From assembly GCA_009786275.1 (NCBI GenBank), contig WQTL01000511.1, positions 1 through 20,664 on the forward strand: a stretch of 20,664 nt of DNA. Direction: 5' to 3'. Origin of the DNA: Bacillota bacterium. GTDB taxonomy: Bacteria > Bacillota > Clostridia > Oscillospirales > Acutalibacteraceae. Position numbers and translations under genes: made by a program. This document shows, in pieces, positions 15,212 to 20,664 of the stretch (the first letter of the stretch is position 1; every line of letters begins with the position of its first letter). The notes under the pieces are model-generated. The model saw only the letters and a program-made list of their open reading frames with translations. It did not search any database and was not told the DNA's origin.

Positions 15212-16749
15212 TACGTCTTGCTTTTCCCCCCCGGCTTAAGCTCCTCTAAAAATTCATTGTATAGGCTCTCAACGGTCATGCGCTCAAAATTGCGTGAAAG
15301 AACCTCCATCATTGCCTGGACAACCTTTTTCTCCGCCTTTGAAAAGTTGGATGGAATATCCTTTTTCACTCTAAAGTTGGTTGATTCGTCGACCTTGTCC
15401 GCCAGCATAGTGAGCTGGTCCAAAAGAGCTGTTTTTTGCTCGATCATTTCCGCTGGGGCGCCTTTCGGAATTGTATATAGGTCACGCCTCGTTGCAGCGA
15501 GCCCGGTCGCAATCTGCTCTTTTTCAGCGGACGAATGGAAGCCCGTTGCAAGAACCGTCTCCACCTGCGCAACACCGCGTTCCACCTTTTTCAGGGTTTT
15601 TTGCATTGGATTGTTCCGCAGCTTCGACGCCGCGCGGATCTTTTCTGTGATTTCTGTCCCGATGGTATCCCGCAAGCCGATTGTAAAATCAGAAAAGGTG
15701 GCATTTTTTTCAAAATCATCGCGTCTCGCGTTTGGAATCAAGTTGGGCGAAGCGACATAGACTTCGCCAACCGCCCAACCGTTGAACCGAGGTTCTTTAT
15801 AATAAGGCGCCAACGTTCTCTGGTTCCCAATGAGGATATTGCCTTGCCTTACACGAATGCCGGATATGCGCTCGTCCACCAAGGTGCCTGAAAAATGTGT
15901 ATCAGCATACCAGCCATAGGCCACAAGCTGCCGGCCGCTGCCGTTGATTCGGAAAAACGATAGCCCCAGGACTTCGTCTTTTAGGATTCCCGCCCGGGGA
16001 TTTGCCTCAAAGGTATTCCGGTATGGCTTGAATACCTGCGAAAGCGACTCAAAAGATTCGCCGATAAAAACGGGGTATTCAGCGGCGGGAATTCCGTTCT
16101 CCAGCAGCTTTGCCTTGATTTCCCGCGCCCAGTAAAACCTCGTTTTGAACGGAATCGGCGCCACCTGCGAGATATAATCCTTTACCGTGTCTAAATCCAT
16201 GAGCGAGGAGACGTCGTCCACGCCCTCCATCTTGACGATAAAATAGTGCGCCGATGCCTGCTCCTGCATTATACGGACATCAGTAACCGCCTCAATGACA
16301 CTCTTCAAGTTATGCTCTGTGCTTTGCCCGGGCACCAGCAAGGCCTTCAGTTTTTCGCAATCAAACGTGGTGAGCGTCTTTTCATTTTCGCCCAACGCCG
16401 TGGTGCAGAAGCTGAGCTTTTTGCAATAGGAGAGGCCCCCGAGCCGGCCAATGCCGCGGAATCCGCGATTTGTGGTATGCAGCTTCGTGGAATTGCCGAT
16501 ATCAAGCAGGGTTTTACGCGCCAGGTTTTTCTTGACGCCTGTCCCATTGTCCCGAATGCTGATTTCCTGTCGCGCGCCGTCAACGATGATCTCAATGCGG
16601 AACTCCTCAGGCCGCATGATGCCCTCAGCAAGCGCGGCGTCGAGTGAGTCAACTGCGTTTTGGATATATTCGCGGTAACACGACTCCGGCTCGCTGTACA
16701 TACCGGTCGTCAGTGATTCAAGCGTAAACTTGCCGATCTCAACCTCCAC
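15211..16749 (-). CDS. Hsp90-like (GHKL) ATPase, paralogue 1, first gene of operon
   Basis: A 512-residue GHKL ATPase. GTG at 16749 is preferred: GGAGGG (16757-16762) lies 7 nt upstream and the N-terminus VEVEIGKFTLESLTTGMY then matches paralogue 2 residue for residue. In-frame ATGs at 16764 and 16767 lack a Shine-Dalgarno sequence. Bergerat motifs are intact: N-box YREYIQNAVDS (E27, N31, D34), G1 DNGTG (67-71), G2 RGFRGIGRL (95-103). Middle-domain motifs GNILIGNQRTL, RFNGWAVGE and LIPNARRDDFEKNAT are shared with the paralogue. It heads the operon, about 70 nt downstream of a predicted promoter. Known GHKL relatives (Hsp90, MutL, MORC) dimerise on ATP; here it may act as an ATP-gated sensor or assembly factor, which is inference. 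Confidence 0.87.
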   Translation of the reverse strand: MEVEIGKFTLESLTTGMYSEPESCYREYIQNAVDSLDAALAEGIMRPEEFRIEIIVDGARQEISIRDNGTGVKKNLARKTLLDIGNSTKLHTTNRGFRGIGRLGGLSYCKKLSFCTTALGENEKTLTTFDCEKLKALLVPGQSTEHNLKSVIEAVTDVRIMQEQASAHYFIVKMEGVDDVSSLMDLDTVKDYISQVAPIPFKTRFYWAREIKAKLLENGIPAAEYPVFIGESFESLSQVFKPYRNTFEANPRAGILKDEVLGLSFFRINGSGRQLVAYGWYADTHFSGTLVDERISGIRVRQGNILIGNQRTLAPYYKEPRFNGWAVGEVYVASPNLIPNARRDDFEKNATFSDFTIGLRDTIGTEITEKIRAASKLRNNPMQKTLKKVERGVAQVETVLATGFHSSAEKEQIATGLAATRRDLYTIPKGAPAEMIEQKTALLDQLTMLADKVDESTNFRVKKDIPSNFSKAEKKVVQAMMEVLSRNFERMTVESLYNEFLEELKPGGKSKT

Positions 16750-16826
16750 CCGAAAGCCCTCCATCATTGCGTATGTTAGTATTACTGCCCGAGCGCTTTG
16801 ACTTGCGCGACAGCCACTTCTATAGC

Positions 16827-16855
16827 AGTATAGCACGGATATAATCGAAAGTAAA
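16827..16855 (-). promoter_or_regulatory. Predicted promoter of the eight-gene operon
   Basis: Read on the minus strand: -10 TATACT (16827-16832) and -35 TTTACT (16850-16855), 17 bp apart. The -10 matches five of six consensus bases; the -35 is weaker (four of six). The expected transcript start near 16820 gives a leader of about 70 nt before the GTG at 16749. No second promoter is obvious inside the operon, where genes touch or overlap. Confidence 0.55.
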
Positions 16856-16866
16856 GGAAATATTGG

Positions 16867-16901
16867 ACTTTTCGGAAACTATTTCGAAGCGGTATTTCGG
16901 A
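16867..16901. repeat. Three phased TTTCG[GA]A repeats upstream of the operon promoter
   Basis: TTTCGGA at 16870, TTTCGAA at 16882 and TTTCGGA at 16895 are spaced 12-13 bp apart and end about 15 bp beyond the operon -35 element. Their phasing, a little over one helical turn, is compatible with cooperative protein binding. No regulator is encoded next to them. The motif is short, so chance is possible. Confidence 0.35.
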
Positions 16902-16956
16902 GCAAGCTAGTCTCCGCTCTTCGCGCGAGCTCCCCAAACTTTTTCTCCCGACCCTC

Positions 16957-16985
16957 TTGCACTCCTTGTCCATCTATGCTATACT
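16957..16985 (+). promoter_or_regulatory. Promoter of the serine recombinase gene
   Basis: TTGCAC (16957-16962) and TATACT (16980-16985) are 17 bp apart, a good sigma-A promoter about 60 bp before the recombinase ATG. An inverted repeat CTATCA (16984-16989) / TGATAG (16999-17004) begins inside the -10 and would cover the transcription start, so it could be an operator. The operon promoter lies about 100 bp away on the opposite strand, and the two are divergent. Confidence 0.65.
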
Positions 16986-17006
16986 ATCAGGGCCGCTATG
17001 ATAGAA

Positions 17007-17027
17007 ATGCGAATCACGAATTCGCAT
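17007..17027 (+). repeat. Inverted repeat in the recombinase leader
   Basis: ATGCGAAT (17007-17014) and ATTCGCAT (17020-17027) form perfect 8-bp arms around a 5-nt loop, ending about 6 nt before the Shine-Dalgarno sequence AGGAG (17033-17037). It could be a repressor site or an mRNA hairpin limiting recombinase translation. No U-tract follows, so it is not a terminator. Confidence 0.5.
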
Positions 17028-17043
17028 CTGAGAGGAGTGTAAA

Positions 17044-18810
17044 ATGCCATCACCCAAACAAAAAGATTCGCCAGATCAACGCAAAATCGCCATCTACTCC
17101 CGCAAATCCAAGTTCACCGGCAAGGGCGAGAGCATCGAAAATCAGGTGGAGCTCTGCCGCGAGCGCGCCAAGTTTGCTGCCCTTCAGGATGGAAAGGTGC
17201 TCTCCGAGGACGACTTCCTGGTCTTTGAGGATGAGGGATTTTCCGGCGGAACCCTTGACAGGCCAAGCTTTCAGAAGATGATGCAGGCCGTGCGCGCGGG
17301 ACAGATTCGCATGATCATCTGCTACCGGCTCGACCGCATCAGCCGCAACACGGGCGATTTCGCGCACCTCATCCAGGAGCTGGAGGAGCGCGGCGTGGCC
17401 TTCATTTCCGTGCGCGACAGCTTCGACACCAGCTCGCCTACGGGCAAGGCCATGATGATGATGGTGTCGGTTTTTTCGCAGCTGGAGCGCGAAACCATCG
17501 CCGAGCGCATCCGCGACAACATGGTCGCCCTGGCGAAAACCGGGCGCTGGCTGGGCGGGCAGACCCCTACGGGCTACGCCAGTCGCGCGGTGGAGCGCAT
17601 CACGGAGGACGGCAAAGCACGCAGGCTTTATCAACTTGAGCAGATTCCCGCCGAGATTGAGCTTGTAAAATTGATCTATCAGATGTTTTTGGATACAAAT
17701 TCGTTTAATCAAATTGAGACTTATCTTCTGCAAAAGCACATTCTGACCAAGCAAAAGAAAGATTTCACGCGTTTCGCGATCAAAAATATTCTACAAAACC
17801 CGGTTTACATGATTGCCGACGCGCAGGCTTATCAATACTTTAATTCTTTGACGGATGTTTTTTCGAATGAGGCGCAATTTGATGGAAAATGCGGCGTGAT
17901 GGCATATAATAAAACAAAACAAAAAAATGGCAGAGCAAACGAATATCGTGATGTGACGGAGTGGATCATCGCCGTGGGCAAGCACGAGGGTGTGATTCCG
18001 GGGCGCGATTGGGTGCACGTGCAGCAGCAGATTGCCCAGAATTCTAAAGCGGCAACTGAAGGGAAAAAGAAAAAATCCCGCAGCAATGTGGCTCTGCTGT
18101 CGGGCCTGTTGTTCTGCGAGCACTGCGGCGATTACATGCGGCCGAAGCTCAGCCAGCGCTGGAGCGCGGAATACCAGGAGACGATCTACGACTATCTCTG
18201 CGAGACAAAAGAAAAGAGCCGCCGCAAAAACTGCGACTGCCCCCGTGCCAACGGCAACACTTTGGATCGTTTGGTCTGCGAGGAAGTCAAGCGGCTTTCT
18301 ACCGATGGCTCGGAATTCTTGTGCCAGCTGGAGGCGGCTAAAGTGCAATTGCGAGGGCAATCGGACGAGCAGGAGGCTTTGCTTGCTTCTCTTCAAAAAG
18401 AGTTGGAGAGCAAAGAAAAAGCCATCGCCGGGCTGGTGAATTCGCTCGCGGAGACAGGCCAGACAAGTGCGCGGGAGTACATCATCGCGCAGATTGACGC
18501 GCTGCACGAAGCGAAAAAGGCCCTCGCGGGCCGCATTGCGGAGCTGGAAAATATGGCAGGCAACCATAGCATCTCCGACGAAGATTTCGATATTCTGGTG
18601 GATATGCTCAGTTCGTTTGCGGCGTCGTTCGAGCATATGAGCGTGGAACAAAAGAGGGCGGCCCTGCGGGCGTTCGTGCAGAGGGTGGATTGGGACGGCG
18701 AAACGGCGAAAATCAGCTTCTTCGGGGCGGAAAAGGCCGCTGCGGGAGAATCGATTTATCAATACATCTCGCCGCATACGTCGCCAGCCGCGCCCCCTTC
18801 CCCACATTGA
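17044..18810 (+). CDS. Large serine recombinase (integrase), sigK-site type
   Basis: A 588-residue large serine recombinase. The resolvase catalytic domain occupies ~1-165: catalytic Ser19 in IAIYSRKS, then YRLDRISRNTGDF (~97-109) with active-site arginines and LERETIAERIRDN at the E-helix. A recombinase domain follows (~170-330), then a zinc ribbon with CEHC (358, 361) and further cysteines at 386, 397 and 399, and a coiled-coil segment around residues 430-470 that in this family controls integration direction. ATG at 17044 has AGGAG 6 nt upstream. The last 17 codons are read from DNA that is antisense sigK, so the C-terminus (YQYISPHTSPAAPPSPH) seems to come from the insertion site, as expected if the attachment site lies at the 3' end of the gene. 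No truncation or frameshift is visible. Confidence 0.92.
   Translation: MPSPKQKDSPDQRKIAIYSRKSKFTGKGESIENQVELCRERAKFAALQDGKVLSEDDFLVFEDEGFSGGTLDRPSFQKMMQAVRAGQIRMIICYRLDRISRNTGDFAHLIQELEERGVAFISVRDSFDTSSPTGKAMMMMVSVFSQLERETIAERIRDNMVALAKTGRWLGGQTPTGYASRAVERITEDGKARRLYQLEQIPAEIELVKLIYQMFLDTNSFNQIETYLLQKHILTKQKKDFTRFAIKNILQNPVYMIADAQAYQYFNSLTDVFSNEAQFDGKCGVMAYNKTKQKNGRANEYRDVTEWIIAVGKHEGVIPGRDWVHVQQQIAQNSKAATEGKKKKSRSNVALLSGLLFCEHCGDYMRPKLSQRWSAEYQETIYDYLCETKEKSRRKNCDCPRANGNTLDRLVCEEVKRLSTDGSEFLCQLEAAKVQLRGQSDEQEALLASLQKELESKEKAIAGLVNSLAETGQTSAREYIIAQIDALHEAKKALAGRIAELENMAGNHSISDEDFDILVDMLSSFAASFEHMSVEQKRAALRAFVQRVDWDGETAKISFFGAEKAAAGESIYQYISPHTSPAAPPSPH
18753..18766. other. Probable attachment-site junction within sigK codons
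   Basis: On the minus strand sigK homology runs through ARCI and the first two bases of the next codon (TGTATTGA, 18759-18766), then stops; a real sigK would continue with Glu-Asn-Glu-Ile-Leu. This equals residues 110-112 of Bacillus subtilis SigK, where I recall the skin element interrupts the gene. The other half-site was not found in the window. The exact crossover bases cannot be fixed without the partner site. Confidence 0.55.
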
Positions 18811-18898
18811 ACGTATTGATCGCCTTTATCAGCCCGATCGTGCCCACAGAGATCAAGTCGTCCTGCTCCACGCAGTTGGCGTAGTATTTCTTTAATGC
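18759..18898 (-). pseudogene. sigK: sigK internal fragment (sporulation sigma factor)
   Basis: On the minus strand 46 codons read ALKKYYANCVEQDD, LISVGTIGLIKAINTF, NVGKG and LATYAARCI. This is region 2 of sporulation sigma factors; GKG and LATYAARCI fit SigK better than SigE, SigF or SigG. Upstream an in-frame TAA follows within two codons, although a decayed trace (DQN against the usual EHN) may continue to about 18930, so the N-terminal part is lost or frameshifted. Downstream the homology ends at a skin-type junction. It overlaps the last 17 recombinase codons in antisense. It cannot make a sigma factor; it most likely records insertion of the recombinase element into a host sigK followed by rearrangement. 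Confidence 0.78.
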
Positions 18899-19041
18899 TT
18901 ACAACAAAGGAAAGGCGTTTTGATCGTAGCTGTAGTACACCTACCTCTAGGCGGGACAAGCCATTTTTTTATGAGTATAGCGTGTATATGGTGGTTTAAG
19001 ATATTTAGTAATCAGGGGTACGACACACAAGTCGGCTTATG
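18899..19041. other. AT-rich spacer between sigK fragment and recombinase relic
   Basis: I see no gene. A short hairpin-like GGCGGGACAAGCC followed by a run of seven T lies near 18951-18969 and could weakly terminate the recombinase transcript, but the stem is only 3-4 bp. The rest is AT-rich and probably a junction between unrelated fragments. Confidence 0.3.
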
Positions 19042-19398
19042 TTATTCCAGTTCAGGTATATCCACCTTGCCAATCATCCTGCAATAAATATCGACCTTTT
19101 GCGTCACGACACCTTGCTCTTTTTGCCGGTGGTACACGATAATTTTATCAATAAAATCACTCAAAATTTGCGGTGAGAGCTCAACAAAATCGGCGTGCCG
19201 CCGTACAAGAGCCAGAAACTCGTCCATGTTTATCTTGTGCTGCTGTTCTTCCTGCACGACTTTTTCTAAAGCGCGGATACGTAGGCGCAACGCCGCTTGT
19301 TCCTCATCGCTTTGCGCCGCAAGCTGCTGAAAACGTTCTTCAGGCAAGCGGCCGAACGCTTGATCTTCCGATATATACTGTAAAGGAAGGATGTCCAA
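19042..19398 (-). pseudogene. C-terminal remnant of a DUF4368-type serine recombinase
   Basis: A 118-codon frame starting at a TTG, with no convincing Shine-Dalgarno sequence and an in-frame TGA about 30 nt upstream. It reads FGRLPEERFQQLAAQ and then MDEFLALVRRHADFVELSP, LSDFIDKIIVYHR and VTQKVDIYCRMIGKVDIPEL. This is the C-terminal coiled-coil and DUF4368-like tail of large serine recombinases in clostridial transposons and conjugative elements. The catalytic domain, recombinase domain and zinc ribbon are all missing. It is therefore a relic of a second, older element next to the intact recombinase. The divergent tnpV fits the same element type. Confidence 0.75.
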
Positions 19399-19530
19399 TC
19401 CTTCTATTACAGTGGGCAGCCGGGTTCACCCGTAGCAAAAGTGAGGCGGCGCAGCCACGAGGGGGCGATAGCGGACAAGCGAGAGACGGACGGCGCAACA
19501 AGTATCAAAATCGAAGGAAGGAGGGCGTAT

Positions 19531-19893
19531 ATGGCCCCGGAACATGCAATCACCTACACAGAGGTGAACGGGTACTTCATCCCCGATTTGGCCCTGCCGG
19601 AGCAGCCAGAGGGCGACATCGGCAAATACGGGCGGGCGCAGCTGGCATACCTGCGGGAGCACAAGAGTGTGCTGCATATGCACATGATGACGCAAGGCAC
19701 ACTATGGGAGCACCTGCTGGAAATCCAGCGGACGGCAACCGAGCGGATGGAACTGCTGACCGCGCAGATGATGGCGGCGCAGGGCGTGACCGAGGATTTG
19801 AAATCCCGTAACCAACTGCTTTGGGTTGGCAAGGTTAGCAACATCCGTGCCTGCGCAGAAGAAATCATTCGCGAAGAACTTATCAACACCTAA
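19531..19893 (+). CDS. tnpV: TnpV family transposon protein
   Basis: A 120-residue protein. It shows the TnpV pattern: a short N-terminal ITYTEVNGYFIPDLALPEQ, GKYGRAQLAYLREHK, a helical middle, ERMELLTAQMMAAQGVTEDL and a final WVGKVSNIRACAEEIIREEL. TnpV was first noted on Tn4451-like clostridial transposons; its biochemical role is unknown to me. ATG at 19531 is chosen because AAGGAGGG (19518-19525) lies 5 nt upstream; the open frame extends upstream to 19441 but the additional residues do not resemble the family. It points away from the recombinase relic and ends before a strong terminator. No promoter is obvious in the ~130 bp upstream. Confidence 0.82.
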   Translation: MAPEHAITYTEVNGYFIPDLALPEQPEGDIGKYGRAQLAYLREHKSVLHMHMMTQGTLWEHLLEIQRTATERMELLTAQMMAAQGVTEDLKSRNQLLWVGKVSNIRACAEEIIREELINT

Positions 19894-19906
19894 TATCATA
19901 CCACAG

Positions 19907-19957
19907 GCCGCGCCGATATTCAAGACAATAATGAATATCGGCGCGGCTTTCTTTTTT
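19907..19957. terminator. Strong intrinsic terminator, possibly bidirectional
   Basis: A perfect 16-bp stem, GCCGCGCCGATATTCA (19907-19922) with TGAATATCGGCGCGGC (19932-19947), encloses a 9-nt loop and is followed by TTTCTTTTTT on the plus strand. It ends tnpV transcription. The zinc-finger gene on the other strand stops at 19956, so the same hairpin may also serve that transcript, although the U-tract is poor in that direction. Confidence 0.92.
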
Positions 19958-20606
19958 ATGCCTCTTTCTCTTCCTCCGCCTTTTTCGCGCGGCTCTTGTA
20001 TACGTTATACTGATTCTTGCATCTGGGCGAACAGAAGGCTGCGTTGGGATGTCCGGCTATAAACACCTTGTCACAGTGTCGGCAGACGCGCAGCGGTTTC
20101 GCCTCGTCGGTCAGCATGAAACTGAACATCATTTGGACGCCCAGCAGCAGCGAACGGAAATCCCAAATGATCGTCGGCTTGTCCAGCAGGGCGATACGGT
20201 AGCAGGCGATCTGCTGCGGCGTGCACAGCCGCACGGCAGTCAGAAAGAGCACTTCCTTTTGTCTGGCTTTCAATTCTTTCAGTTCAAAGAAAACATCCCA
20301 ATCCTCGACGAGCTGCCATATCTCCCCGGCGTTGTCATAGATGATGTCAATGAAATCGCCTTTCAGCGCCTGCCGCCAAGCTGGGTGGCTAAACGGAATG
20401 GGAAAGATCAAGCCGTCCGAGTAGCCCGTTCGGACGGTTTCCTGGTTGCGCCTTACCTCGTGGTCGCGTTCCCTGCGCTCGCGGTTATCGTCAAGATGGT
20501 TCCACTGCTTCACCACGATCTGAAAGTCCTCGACCGTCCTCGCCGCGCTCTCCATGCGGGCGAGGGCGGCTCGTTTCAAGTCGCGCACAAGCTGTTTTCT
20601 TTCCAC
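19956..20606 (-). CDS. Zinc-finger protein of mobile elements, CGNR-like C-terminus
   Basis: A 216-residue protein of unknown function. The N-terminal half is charged and helical (ERRERDHEVRRNQE). The C-terminus holds CRHCDKVFIAGHPNAAFC followed by SPRCKNQYNVYKSR, a C-x2-C...C-x3-C arrangement like treble-clef or CGNR zinc fingers, and ends in a basic then acidic tail. The same general plan (helical body, C-terminal finger) is seen in the DUF6076-like gene at the left edge, so they may be distant relatives carried by the same kind of element. GTG at 20606 follows GAGAGGG with a spacing of about 6-7 nt. No transmembrane segment. A nucleic-acid-binding role is plausible but unproven. Confidence 0.7.
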   Translation of the reverse strand: MERKQLVRDLKRAALARMESAARTVEDFQIVVKQWNHLDDNRERRERDHEVRRNQETVRTGYSDGLIFPIPFSHPAWRQALKGDFIDIIYDNAGEIWQLVEDWDVFFELKELKARQKEVLFLTAVRLCTPQQIACYRIALLDKPTIIWDFRSLLLGVQMMFSFMLTDEAKPLRVCRHCDKVFIAGHPNAAFCSPRCKNQYNVYKSRAKKAEEEKEA

Positions 20607-20664
20607 GTTTTCCCTCTCGAAAAAAAGTTTTTCAAAAAGTTCCGAAATACCCCCTCTTTTTCTC

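Noticed and set aside
14654..15760. 368-codon open frame on the plus strand
   Set aside because: It crosses the junction of two well-supported minus-strand genes and shows no motif; it is an antisense shadow.
1673..16749. Classical DISARM with DNA methyltransferase
   Set aside because: I looked for SAM-dependent methyltransferase motifs (for example NPPY or a PCQ loop) and a phospholipase-D HKD motif in all eight products and found none, so I do not call this class 1 or 2 DISARM.
17791..18807. 338-codon open frame on the minus strand inside the recombinase gene
   Set aside because: Its sequence is the antisense of the intact, recognisable serine recombinase; no ribosome site or domain supports it.
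18759..18959. 66-codon minus-strand open frame over the sigK fragment
   Set aside because: It is in a different frame from the sigK reading frame and has no family resemblance.
18951..18969. Terminator after the recombinase gene
   Set aside because: The T-run is good, but the stem (GGC/GCC) is too short to call an intrinsic terminator.
20615..20664. GGTATTTCGGA shared between the right edge (reverse strand) and the operon control region (16891-16901)
   Set aside because: An 11-base match between two places in a 20-kb window is expected many times by chance, and the flanks differ.

Overview
The window looks like accessory DNA from a spore-forming, probably gut-associated clostridium (Bacillota, Oscillospiraceae-like). 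The evidence is a sigK fragment, Gram-positive Shine-Dalgarno sequences, and clostridial conjugative-element genes (DUF6076-type zinc-finger protein, TnpV, large serine recombinases). None of this identifies a species.

Layout. Positions 1-611 hold a mobile-element relic on the minus strand: an unidentified 3' gene end, then the first ~48 codons of a RepA-like AAA ATPase that breaks off just after its Walker A. A zinc-finger (DUF6076-like) gene follows on the plus strand (769-1671), with a near-consensus promoter overlaid by a perfect palindrome. Positions 16749 down to 1673 are one minus-strand operon of eight genes, with junctions from an 11-nt overlap to a 13-nt gap. In transcription order they are: Hsp90-like (GHKL) ATPase 1, SF1 helicase, bactofilin-like beta-helix protein, DrmA-like SF2 helicase, DrmB-like DUF1998 zinc protein, NERD nuclease plus SF1 helicase, radical SAM enzyme, and GHKL ATPase 2. 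Positions 17044-18810 encode a large serine recombinase on the plus strand. Its 3' end overlaps an antisense piece of sigK, ending at the codons where Bacillus and Clostridioides skin elements interrupt that gene. To the right are a recombinase relic, tnpV, a strong terminator and a second zinc-finger gene.

How the genes may work together. DrmA plus DrmB is the conserved core of DISARM anti-phage systems. Here the core has no DISARM methyltransferase and no phospholipase-D gene (DrmC). It sits instead among two paralogous GHKL ATPases, two SF1 helicases (one with an intact NERD nuclease motif), a beta-helix scaffold candidate and a radical SAM enzyme. I infer an undescribed, or at least unusual, DISARM-related defence system carried on a mobile island. 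The helicase and nuclease parts could act on invading DNA, the GHKL ATPases could gate or assemble the complex, and the radical SAM enzyme could modify a small molecule, RNA or protein. That functional scheme is inference; the gene content and operon structure are read from the sequence.

I found no tRNA, rRNA, CRISPR array or complete insertion sequence.
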